Below are positions 25,204 through 36,599 of a stretch of DNA of 64,000 nucleotides, piece by piece. The stretch covers positions 37,719,180 through 37,783,179 of the forward strand of contig OX485808.1 in assembly GCA_950295325.1 (NCBI GenBank), given 5' to 3'. The stretch's first letter is position 1. Every line of letters starts with the position of its first letter. Both the position numbers and the translations under genes were made by a program. This DNA comes from Polytrichum commune. Taxonomy: Eukaryota; Streptophyta; Polytrichopsida; Polytrichales; Polytrichaceae. The notes beneath the pieces are model-generated. The model searched no databases. It was given only the letters and a program-made list of their open reading frames with translations, and was not told where the DNA came from.

Positions 25204-26842
25204 ATGGAAGTGAAATTAGCTGCAATGATTTCGTGCTCCAAAGTTCCCATAGCTCTGCATTCCCGGATCGCCTTAACCTTACCTGGTTCTAATCATGTGC
25301 GAGTTGGAAGCAGTGGTGCCCCTAAGGTACTCTCATGTCATTTCTTTCTGACTAATCCACTGTAGTGGTCTTAGAAATTCTTCGCAGGCATGTACATCTT
25401 TTGGTGCTCAGGGGTCGTATGGGATTCTAAATTTTGCACAGATTCTTTGGACTTGCTTTTGGAATGGTGTCCTCGTTGCATTCTTGACTGATAGTGAGCC
25501 ATGGTGTTGTTGAGAATCTTTGAGAGTGATCTTTACTTGACCAGTGTGCTCTTTTCATCAAGTTATGCAACTTACATTAGGAAGTTTACAGGAAGAGAGT
25601 CAGACAATGTGGTTGCTTGAGGATTAAAGCTTCATTAAGGAGATTTCATGGGCTGCACATTTACAAAAATCAGGTTACTGAGGAGAATTAGAATTTTCAT
25701 TTGTAGAATGCTTGAGTTTGGAATGTACTATGCAATCGTCTTACATACGAATCAGGCAAAAAATATTGTAACCCACAATCTATGGACAATGGTATTAGGA
25801 GGTCAAGAATTAGGGTACAACTAAACTCACCATAATGGGATTGTTCCTGATCAGTTTTGAAATTTGTTGTTGTTACTTTGGGGTGCACTTTCATCGAGCT
25901 TCATTTGTAATGTAAAGTGCTTTGTTAAGCAGTGGGGTTCAGGGTTTAAGAGCCTTGTCATCCAATGTGCACGAATCGGGGGAGTGGAGATACCAAACAA
26001 GAAGCGCATCGAGACATCCTTGCAATATGTGCATGGAGTGGGACAAACAACTGCGCGACAAATCTTGCTGAATGTGGGACTGGAAAACAAAATTACATCC
26101 GAGGTTTCGGAACCAGAGCTTGCCAAGATCCGCAAGGAGCTTGCTGGGTACATGATTGAGGGAGAGCTGGTATGTTGTTAGATCATGTGCTTTTTCATAT
26201 AAGCATGCATGGGAATTCAAAAAGTCTGTTGGAGTTGTTGTATCAAGGTCCTAACTAAACTTGCGTACGTTCTTAGCCAAAAGAAATCATGTCAATTTTG
26301 TCAAATTTTAGGTTGGTATTCAAATAAAAGTGGACTAAATGACATTACATGATTTTGCATACTTGCAATTATCCCTTTTGCGTTTAGTTGAAGTTTAGGT
26401 ATAGAAACTTGTTGTGTGTGATTACGGCCACTAATGCAATTGATGGAATTAATACAAAAGAAACCAAGTTCATAGAAATAGAGTTGCCTATATAAATGTG
26501 GTTGCCTGCTTTTGAGAAATGATGTACATAGAATTTTGATATATTTTAGAATCAAGACATGAATGATTTCTGGACTTCCAAAAAGTCCATTTTTACTTGA
26601 ATCCTTGTTTAAAGACCGAGGCTTGAACTCAGGAGATTTACAATTTGTCCCTATGTATTTCTTTCCAGCGAAGATTCAATGCCCTGAATATAAAGCGACT
26701 GATAGATATTAGGTGCTACCGAGGAAGTCGTCATGTTTTGGGATTGCCCTGCAGGGGGCAACACACACAGTGCAATTCACGAACTCGACGTTCAGGTAAA
26801 AGAAGGGCTGTTGCAGGAAAGAAGAAGACTTCCAAGAGATGA
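25204..26842 (+). CDS. RPS13: Plastid 30S ribosomal protein uS13c (nuclear-encoded)
   Basis: Three exons (25204-25326, 25933-26169, 26669-26842) join in phase 0 to 534 nt, 177 residues. The protein is uS13 of the small-subunit head, binding 16S rRNA and bridging to the large subunit. Family hallmarks are [62 protein letters not shown] and a basic GKKKTSKR end. Residues 1 to about 50, mostly exon 1, are rich in Ser, Ala and basic residues with few acids, as expected for a transit peptide. The bacterial-type core with GVEIPN and ENKIT matches plastid rather than mitochondrial S13. ATG 25204 is the first in frame; a second Met lies seven codons on. Confidence 0.93.
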
Positions 26843-29119
26843 AGCTCTTTGTAATTCAAGTTGAAGCAAGTCATGCTGACAATTGCCAGAGTTCATAACC
26901 TCTTGCAACACAATGGCCTTTATAGCTTGAGGATTTGTAAATGCAAGGGGGCATGTAATGTCGAAGATTGAGACTGCTTCATGAATTGGTAATTTAGAAG
27001 TGTGAACCATGTTTCTCATCTAGGCTAGAACAGTTTTGAACAGCTAAATCATGTCGATGATGTTAAGGGTTTCATTCATCTGCTTTACTAGGTAGGTGAC
27101 TCGAAGTCCACTCAAAAGGTAAGGTTCAGAGTGTGTGAATGTTGGAAGTTTCCTGCTGGCATTAGGACTGTCCGATGCTAAACAAGGACATTATTAAAGT
27201 GTTATTGCTGCTGTTAAATTTTGGAAGATTCACTTTACATGTTAATTTGGCAGAAGCATTCCAACTTTCAAGACCTCTTATCTGCAAACCCTGACAATTG
27301 TCCTTTGAAAATTGCGGTTTCAGAGATAAAATTAAGAACTCCCAAGTTGCAAATTGTAACGACTTTGCACAAACACAAGTGTTCATAGTTGGTCATATCC
27401 CTCTGCTACGAAGTTATATTGCAATTTAAGTCGTGACTCATGAATGTATTCGCTCTAAGAAAACACATGCCAATATACCAAGATTCTCTCACCTTGAGAT
27501 ACCCAACAAATATCAATATTTGATTGGTATTCCAATTTTGATACTCATGGGTAGGTTCTATGATACCATTCTTGATATTGATTATTAATACCCATAAATT
27601 CACCTAGTAGGTTTAAACCGGTCCAACATTGGTTGGGACCCTAAGAATTATCCCACAGCTAAATCAGATGTATTGCAAGTAGTGTGGAGTTCAAATATCC
27701 AATTGACACAAATCTCATACAATTTAATGTTCATGAGCCTTTACTAGTTATATCAAGCTAGCTTTGCACTGACTTTTGTAAAATACAACAAGATGCAGAG
27801 TAGTATGTACAATGAGCCTTGCAAAGAAATAATGGATAATTGGTAAATCACACTTGTTAAGGCATAACTCCCACATCTTCACCCCCTTCACTTTAAACAT
27901 ACTGATGAAATACACTGGGGATGGCTAACATGCCATCTTCACATCAGCTCAAAGTCCAACATTTTTTTTCTTTTTATTGATGAAGAATGCAACCATGATT
28001 TATTGGAACAACTATGGAATTATGGGACTTTTGATGGCCAATTTTCTAAATCTCATGACTTTGATGTAAGTGGTATATAGCAAAGCTTGTGCACCAAAGA
28101 GGGTCATTAGTGTGACCTTTAAAATTGAGTGACTTAGGGTTAGTTTCCATATCAGCCACTCGCCCATCATATTCTAGTGGTGAAATCCACATTTCCACTA
28201 GAATATGGTGTACAAACAACCCACATGGAAACTAACCCTTACTGTGTTGACCTGCGATTCCAAGTTACTAAGAGATTCAATTTCACTTTTTGACAAGTGG
28301 AGGCATGTGAAGACTTGTGACTGTGACTTCTTACATATTAAATGCAAAATTTGAATTTCTCTAATAATTTTTATCCAAAAGTTATAATTTCTGTCATAGT
28401 AAAAGTAAGAATTATAGAAATTTATAGAATATTAGAGAGTCAAGTGTTAGTCACACTAATGCCCCAATTTGCTGTAGTTAATAAAGGATATGAAAGTTGG
28501 CATGTGTCCCAATAAGATTGGAATACATGTTCAAAAAATTTATTTATTCACTGTTTTAGGTTTAATACTGGACATGGCTGGGAAGGAGGGCCATTGTAAT
28601 GTCAAGTGGGAATTTGTCTCCTTTGAACTTACCTCTTATGCATTGAACATAAAAACTTCACCTCTACAGGTTTGTGCTTGATTCGTCTCAAAGTCATGAA
28701 AGAGGACCAGCTCATTTCATAAATTGCTCTTTGATAACATATTTCATTTATATATAAAGATACCTCCTACTCATATCTTTTGGTCTTGCATCAATGAAAC
28801 AACTCATGTGAATTGAGTATGCAAAAGTACAAAATACACAACAACTAGAATCAAGCACCACTCTAGTAGGCTGTAATTGTAGCAATTGCATCAAAATTGA
28901 AATAACACTGGGCTATCAAGGCTCACAACATCCACCATCCAGGCAACATGATAGCGCAGCTGCACCCTCAGAAGTTATAAGCCTACAAAACCAGTCTAGT
29001 CACCATTGAAGGAGCATACTCAAGGACAAGTGAAACAATGATTGTATTGGTGGTGTGGAGCTGATACAACATGTTTGTACAGAACTTCCATCATCATCTT
29101 TCTTACATACAAGAAAGCA
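26843..29119. other. Spacer between convergent uS13c and MUS81
   Basis: It contains the 3' UTRs of the two convergent genes and a 102-bp Tourist-like MITE at 28137-28238. No gene was recognised in the remainder. Confidence 0.6.
28137..28238. mobile_element. Tourist/PIF-Harbinger-like MITE, 102 bp
   Basis: The left end starts GGGTTAGTTTCCAT and the right end is its reverse complement ATGGAAACTAACCC. Inner arms also pair ('catattctagtgg' with 'ccactagaatatg'), so nearly the whole element folds into one hairpin. It is bordered on both sides by TTA (28134-28136, 28239-28241), the target duplication expected for PIF/Harbinger elements. Confidence 0.85.
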
Positions 29120-32100
29120 TCATGAAGCCCAAACAAGCTTGTAGATGTTCTTGCTGATGATGGCACTGATAGTCTTGTTTTTGTTGCGGATAGGTATGTC
29201 CTTCAGAAGCTGCTCTTGAGCCTGGACATTCCCTTCCTTCAAGAGAAAAACACAAAAAACAATTATTTGCAAGAAAAGGGTACCTCAATCACCTCAAATT
29301 CTGCCAGTAATTGAAGCCATTATAAGGTTGGCCAAAGTGTACTTACAAGATTTATGTAAGCTTGGACAAGTGAATAGAGAGTTGGATATCTTTCAAGGAT
29401 TGCAAGAGCCATGTCCTCTGTGACATTTCGTACCTGCAGAACCCCACAAAACGCATATTAATAAAGACTGAATAGATCAGAGTTCAATCAAGGATATGCT
29501 AAACTTGAGAAAGATTTCAAGTAGTTGTTGTGGGCAACTGCATATGTGAGAATACTTCTAACCTCAAGTAGATTTTTGGTCAACAAAGACACCAAGGATA
29601 TTCACAATATCTAGATGACCAACTTACCTGCATCAATTGGACACCGAACACATCAGTTACCCGTTCCATTTCAATGTCTTTACAGTGCTCCAGAAACTCT
29701 ACATATCGCTGGCATTTACCCCCCAATGGTTCACCTGGCTTCCCAACCTCAGACGAATATCGATCAACAATTGCATGAGTGAGTTCCCCGTACTTTTGGA
29801 CTGTCTCATTGGTGTCTCTCGTCCGCTGAACATCAAACCCTTCCAGAATCTCTGTAGTGAATGTCCTGGTCACAGAATAACACGAAGTAAAGAGAACGTG
29901 TAAATAACGAATTAATACATGAAAACGAATGAACCTGAATAACACTTCCAGGTCCTCATTTGCAGTACTGTGTTTGACCAATAAAGTAGATTACACTGTT
30001 GGCTCTTACGCAGTCTTTAGACTCTCCGCAGCATCTGTCAAGTTCGGGTCTCCCTCCACCAAGTACAGAAGTCTCTTAACTCCACACCTCTGTACCACAT
30101 ATGTCCTCTATTAGTGGAAAGAAGTTGTCCGAACAACATTGAAATGTGTTCATTCACAACAACATGGCACCTAAGAAACTCGAAGCACTACAAATGCAAC
30201 CCAAACTCAAAAGGACAATCCAGTGCTGAAATCAAAAATTGACTGAGAAAAAAAAAAGGGGGGCTGAAAAATGATCCAGAGAGTAACTAACCATGAGCCG
30301 CAGTTTTTGTTGCTTATAGCGATTGTCTTTGATAGAATGCCAAAGGTCATCAACACGCTTCCTTTCTACTATAAAGTCCAAAACATACTCATATTTCAGT
30401 TGCTTGTGCCTTGCAATCCATAATGCATCCCCTACAGGCAACTGCCTTGTCTGCAAGTTCATTTGAAGGTGGAGAGTTTGGGGTTAATAACTCCTATTGC
30501 ACAACAGTGAACCTCCTCAAGACTTATGAGCTAGATAATAATCTGGCTAAACCTCCACAAATGAATACGAAGTACGGAAGAATCATTCCGACACTTAAAA
30601 AAATTGGCAAACGATGTGAACACACAAATAAAACTAAGATTGGAAATTTATTTACAGGACACAAAACAAAACAAAGGTTGGATAGATATGTAGCCTACCT
30701 CCACCTGCACATGGAATTGTATACCCATTCGATCTGCAAACTTTTGTAATGATGCAGAACTGCACAAGAAAACATCAGATATTACAACTTTTTCAAGTGT
30801 GTGGTTATTACTGGCTAGTGATTTTTACACCTCCCTGTTCAAATGAACATGTGTAGTTCAGGGGATGCTCAGTTCAACTGACACAACAATGTTTTCCTAG
30901 TGATAATCCTGCATTAGAGACTTGACTTTGAGGGTTTGATGTGACCAGATGTCAAGACTGCTACTCATAGGTAGCCTAACACTTTTATACAACAAAATGT
31001 GCTGTTAGGTGTGTCATTTACAACCACAGAGTTAATGAGAAACCCACTCCCATAACATAACATCCACTGCTGAAGAGACAAAAAATATCAAAATTACTAA
31101 ATGAAAAAGTTCAGTTACATGGAAATGAATTGCAGTGGTACCCTTTTGCATCACGCCGAAATTGTTCCCGTTGGTCTAGAATAAGTATAACATCATACAC
31201 CTGCCCGAAACTTTCACCAATCTCTAGAGGAGGCACAGCCAACTCATTACCTCCAGAGGTACTTGCCTCCATACCCTGAGACCTTGGATCAGTACTGTTT
31301 GAGGTCTCTGGATCCACAAACACATCCTGGTTAAAGATATTCCTTCATCAGAGACCCTCATTATTTGAAACACAAACATAAACTAAAAGGCACTTCACAA
31401 TGTAAGGAAGGTAGTGTACCTGCATTTGAAGTGGGCAGTGTTGCCTCTACAGTGGCCAGTGGGGTAAAATGGTACCCACCGCTATTTGTGGCCGATGTCC
31501 CTGCCCCTGTCCCTATTACAATATTAATATTAGTAGCACCATTCCTCACAAAATTAAACAATCAGCTTTAATAATTGTGGTAGGAAAAGAAAACAACAAA
31601 CAACTGCTGTTTCAGCACTTTTAAGTTGAACGTGTAAAGTTTAAACCAACCTCTGTTCAAAAAAGAGACATCAGGCAGTGAGGAGGACACTTTTGGAGCT
31701 GTAGCCTTTCCTCTTGGCCTCCGTTCAGCAGGTTGTGAGGAGGATCTGTTTAAGGCTGGAGCTTTCTCTCTTGGCCTCCAATCAGTAGGTTGTGAGGAGG
31801 ATATATTGAGGGCCCTAGATTTCTCTCCTCCCCTCCATTCAGTACTGCCATCTATCAACAACACAACACAAACCCCCACATATCACCCTCTACAATTGTT
31901 GGCTTTGTCAGCTTTAAGTCAGCAACACAATGGTCCAAGCAGCTACATCTCAGTGTACTAGGTTAAAGGTGTATAGTATACCAACCTTGGTCCAAGAAAG
32001 CGACAGCAGGCTGGGAGAAACATACATTTGGGGCCGTAGTTTTGTCGCTTGGCATTTCTTCCAAATCACTGTCTCCTATCAATATCCCCATCACAAAGCT

Positions 32101-35084
32101 TTGCATATTACTCTCTTAATCAAATGATACAAGCCATTCATTCTGCCATAACTAAGTCAGTAATACAACAACACAAAAGTTATGTTTCAGCATTCCAAGT
32201 TAGAAGTTTAGACCAACCTCTGTCCAGGTTAAGAATAACAGGCTGCGAGGATGTGTTTGGTATTTGAGACTCGGCTCTTCCCCTCCCATCAGAAGCCCCC
32301 CCTCCTAGCAATATCCCCAACACACAACCCCACATGTCACCTTCTAGAACTCCAACAGTCTTTGCTTTTGCCACAGCTGCATGTATGTCTTCCTCTTTGA
32401 AGCCCATTGACGTCAGCTGTCCAACCAGCACATCACATCAAATAAAGCAACAGTTTGTTACAATGTACTCAAAGCAATAACCTACTTATAATGTCATGTG
32501 ATGATGGGATGAAAGTATTTATCAGGGCAGGATGCCTCAAACATATTGGAAAGGTTGTCGGAGGTAGAATATACGTGTTTAAATCTCACAAAATACACAG
32601 CAATTAAGAATAGCATTGTCATTTGTTTGCTCTCAAACATATCCAACTCAAAGCAACCAACACATTTCTACAGGAATATCCTCTAGTCCCAGATGATTTT
32701 CTTTTCTAGAGACAGATAGTCCTCCCACTTGTCACTGAGCAAGTTGACCAATAATTCTCTCTTAAAAGTTGGAAAGTAAAGGATATCGTTATTATAATCA
32801 TGTGCTTCTTAACTAGTGGACCATCAAAACTAGTTGCACAATACAATCAGTCTATCAGAAACACAAACTTTTGCAACTTGTTCTGTATATCTACATATGG
32901 GAGCAGAAGGGCTTTTCTCATACAGGTGCTAAAGGAAAACCTTTGCCAGTCTGAAGTGTAATTTCACATTAAAGATACAAAAGAACAGACGCACAGACAA
33001 CAGACAACTACCCAGCAAGGGATAGTAACCTACATGATGACAATGTCCAGCTGTCTTCTATTAACAGGTTCTTGTCTTCAACCTCACCTTGTTTATATCA
33101 AATGTAGTGCCCTTCACCCTGTTGACATCTGATTGAGCTCGGCCTCTTTTAGAAGCACCAGACCTTTCTTTACTACCAGTAGGTAGTCTGACATTCCTCT
33201 GAGGAGCTTCATCTGCTGGTGGTGTAGGTTGACTGTAATCCCCATGACCCAATCCTGCCCTTCCTAGGCACTCCTCTGCAGTTACCTTGCCCTCATCTGT
33301 CAGCATGTACCTGTGTTTAGAATCTAATCAGAATGAGAGCAAAAACTAGCCCCAGTACAAAATTAAAACCTCCCTACTATAGTATAACTTATGCAGAATC
33401 ACTTTTGCACCATACAACTCAATGAATGTGCATCAAATGACAATTTAGCAGTGAGGACCAAAGAGAGCCCTCACAGGCAGGACATACTTGGCAGGATTGC
33501 TTTTCTTAACAACCAGTCCCTTCTCTGTTAATGTCTTCATAGAGCTCCAGCCAGAGTATGAGTACTGAGGACCCCCTCCATATCTTGGGGGCACCACTCC
33601 TTTGTTTGGCCTGATCACAGTTCCATGTCATCATCAGCTGAGAAACGTCCAACTACTTGATGCATGAATTTCTGCAACCAGCTGATAAACCATCAATACT
33701 TGCTCTAGCAACATGGTCTATGCATTCGTAGAAAAAGCTGTTTTGAGCATGACGTTATGTAAAATCCTTACTCGATTGCCATAGTAGAAAGACCACTCGC
33801 TTCAGCTGCATCAATCAATTCTTGCCTCGTCATAAAATCTTTGCCCAACTGAATAGCCCTGGGGAAGCACAATACTATAAACCATCAGAATGCTGAGATA
33901 ATTTGGTTGCCTGATATCTCAGTACTGAACCTCAGGTATATTTCGTCAACCTCCCCTAGCCTTCTTGAATAAATCAAATGCAAAATTCAAAGGGCCGCAA
34001 GAAAAAGTCCACCTATACAAAGTGATGAGAATGGCATATGGAGCAGAGTTCTTCTTGGGAAGGTATCTCCGAGGTGCTTTTTTCCCTGCACAAAACCCTG
34101 CTATCAATTTAGATAATTCTGCAAACATGCTTAGACCCTAACCTTATACATTCAACTACTCAAGGGTGGCTTAAACCCCAAGGCCTTAACCCAGATCCCA
34201 TGGGAACTCCAAGGTTAGGCCAAGGCTGGAATAGGACTCAGATGGGTGACATTCCCAGCACTTCATTTCCGTGGCACCCTACAACCTTTAGTCCACCCAG
34301 TCATACTGGATATTTTCAACCTACCATATGGGAACCTAGAGGCTTGCCCTTGGGGGAGATACATAGGTGCAAGACGGCTTGTCCGCTCCCGTTCAAGGTG
34401 TTCTCCTTTAACCAAAGGCAATAGTCTGCAGGGGCCCTTAATTCTCGTGATGCCCATTTCAGGATTACATATAGACTTAGACCAACTCAAAGAGAAGCAA
34501 CACCATAATTGACACCAGTGGCAACATCAGGGTCATCTTTCTTTCTGCACATTACTGCAATGTGCACACTGGCAATGTACCTTTTCCACATGCAGGCTGT
34601 GAACCACCAGGTTCTTCCTCATCCTCGTCTTCATCCCCCTTGTAAAATTCTGCCAGAATTTTCAACAGCCATTTGCCAATACCTCTACAGCCGCCACAAA
34701 AGTCGAAATAAGCACTTCATTCATACGACTGCAATGTGAGAAAATAATACTAGACATCGCAGAACTCAACATTCCATACAAAGAGCGTGCTCACACTTCA
34801 GAGAAACTTTTGAGAGCTTAGAAAGAACAGAAACCCTAAGCAATCAAGCCTGATGAATTCAAATTGAAATCAACTTGAAATGGCTTGAAACTCACGCACT
34901 TGACTTTGCTGACTTCACGCAGATTGTGCAGGGGTACACGAGACTCGCAAACACTTTTATGCGCACCGATGAAGACTGAGTCCAGACCGTCACTGTAAGA
35001 CTTGACAAAATACTCTTCCCGCTTCTGGACCAAAAAGGCCGCCAGGGCCTCGTTGCCTGGACACATTACAGGCCTCGTCTCCAT
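29120..35084 (-). CDS. MUS81: MUS81 structure-specific endonuclease catalytic subunit
   Basis: MUS81 with EME1 cleaves branched DNA (3' flaps, nicked Holliday junctions) in recombination repair and meiosis. Seventeen exons were read: 34896-35084, 34581-34682, 34013-34085, 33772-33858, 33488-33610, 33088-33310, 32218-32416, 31986-32075, 31651-31851, 31420-31512, 31142-31326, 30699-30759, 30292-30450, 30010-30089, 29628-29865, 29347-29433, 29120-29221; about 760 residues (Arabidopsis is about 660). Signatures: N-terminal HhH region (IGKWLLKIL), RRYLPKKNSAPYAILITLY winged-helix region, nuclease core VILILDQRE, LPVGDALWIARH, VERKRVDDL (ERKxxxD) and VEGDPNLTDAAESLK, then C-terminal HhH (VTDVFGVQLMQ). 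Phases agree except at exon 1/2 and exon 10/11, where obvious sites do not match. Start ATG 35084 precedes the conserved CPGNEALAAFL. Confidence 0.92.
31651..32416 (-). repeat. Duplicated linker exons 7-9 inside MUS81
   Basis: Exons ending at 32218, 31986 and 31651 share their 3' part: the encoded tails are IPNTSSQPVILNLDRG, APNVCFSQPAVAFLDQG and APKVSSSLPDVSFLNRG. They also share the start of the following intron (gttggt..). Exon 9 additionally holds a 57-bp internal repeat (SSSQPTDWRPREKAPALN / SSSQPAERRPRGKATAPK). They encode a variable linker between the winged-helix region and the nuclease domain. Confidence 0.8.
34164..34546 (+). mobile_element. 5S rRNA-derived SINE, copy 2 (about 383 bp), MUS81 intron 2
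   Basis: The same family as 19197-19584, aligned end to end: start 'gggtggcttaaacc', then 'gatcccatgggaactccaag', 'cagatgggtgacattcc', the shared body 'aaggtgttc.cctt', and end 'tggcaacat..g.gtcatctt.ct'. The 5S internal-promoter region has further substitutions. No perfect target duplication is visible, so this insertion looks older. It is antisense to the host gene, as is copy 1. Confidence 0.82.
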
Positions 35085-35199
35085 CTCTTGCAAAATTGTC
35101 GTTCCCAGCTCCTCTTAAGCTTCGTCCACTCAAATTCTTCGTAAAGTCACATCGCACCATTCATTTCATTCCCCTACCAACCAAATCCTCTCACCTCAT

Positions 35200-35945
35200 A
35201 AGCAAAATTCAGCCAACGACAAAAATCTCCAATGCAGCTAACCTTTCAAATGTGCAGCTCACATTGTCCCATACGAATTCAATGAAGGACAGCAACTCCG
35301 ATACCATTATCGCAATGAATGGTATAACACAAACTAAATGAGAAATCGAACTGAATATTTTACCTAAGCAACTCATCCACTTCACGTACTGCCGTTCAAA
35401 AGGGCAGCTCACATTGTGTCTCACAGAACTCCACAGCTCAAATTGCGGAAAAGAAACCCCCCGACATAGAACAAAAATACCATACCGTGACCATGGCGTA
35501 GACGAATTTGACATGGTCTAAACATATTGTCTGAAATCAAAGGTGTAATTCGGAGTGAAATTGAAATTCTACCGATGCAAGACAATCTTTCAAATGTGCA
35601 GCTCAAACTGACTCATTGAATATCATCGCTCCAACTGCGAAGCTCAAACCCTAGAGGGAGAACAACTCCAATACCATTATCGCCATGAATTTCATTACAG
35701 AAGAAAATAAAAAATTGAACTGAAACATTTTGCCTAAGCAAATCATCCCCTTCACATACTACCGTTCAAAGGAGCAGCTCACATTGTGTCTCATTAAACT
35801 CCACAGCTCAAAGTATTAAAAAGGAACCCCAGGCAGAGGGAAAAAGAACACCATACCGTGACAGTGAAGATGCCATAGATGAATTTCAAATCGTCTCAAC
35901 ATATTAATTGAAATCAGAGGTGTGATACGAAGTTAAATTGAGGAG
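35200..35945. repeat. Tandem duplication, period about 370 bp, upstream of MUS81
   Basis: 'caactcc.ataccattatcgc.atgaat' occurs at 35293 and 35663, and 'cataccgtgac' and 'aacatatt..tgaaatca.aggtgt.at.cg' also recur about 370 bp apart. Copies differ by scattered substitutions and indels. The repeat lies immediately upstream of the MUS81 start and may include its promoter. Confidence 0.85.
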
Positions 35946-36599
35946 AAGATGGTTAAAATGCACCTGGCGAATGCAGGGTCAGAAGATTAGGGTTTGAGGA
36001 ATGTGATCTGCAAGGAATAGTTTGAATGTGTTTTGAGATTGAGCTTGCGCGGGAAGCTTCAGGAAGAAGAAGTTCCTCTGACCGTGTAAGGGAACTTGAG
36101 CATTCTTGGGCGCAGGACCCAACGCCAAGCCCAAATAATATGACCGTGTTAAGAAGAATTCCTGTGACCGTGTAGGCCATATCTCAACTGGAGCGTTTTA
36201 CGGTGCCCAAGCCTGTAAGAGGAGGGGGCTCTCAATGTGAAAGAAACTTCTCAAGCGAAACACTCAGGAAACTCTCACGGTCATAGTTTCTAGCACGGTC
36301 ATAGAAAGGCCAAGCTAGTGGTCCTATTCTCAAGTGGGTTTGAGACAGCGGCTGGCATAGGAGATTTCCCAAATTCAATACTAGGTAATCAAAGGCAATC
36401 AGGGGTTAATTTAAACTCAAAGGGAAGCCCAATATGGCACGGTCCTATCACCGTGTTGTGTACTTTCTAATTGCTCAAGGGGCCCAATTAGAAAGAAGCC
36501 CAACAAGCCCTTCATTGGGCACGTCTCGCATCCAAAAATAACCCAAACACAGTCACAATCCTCATAACACCAGACAAAAACCGATATCACAACCTCAAC

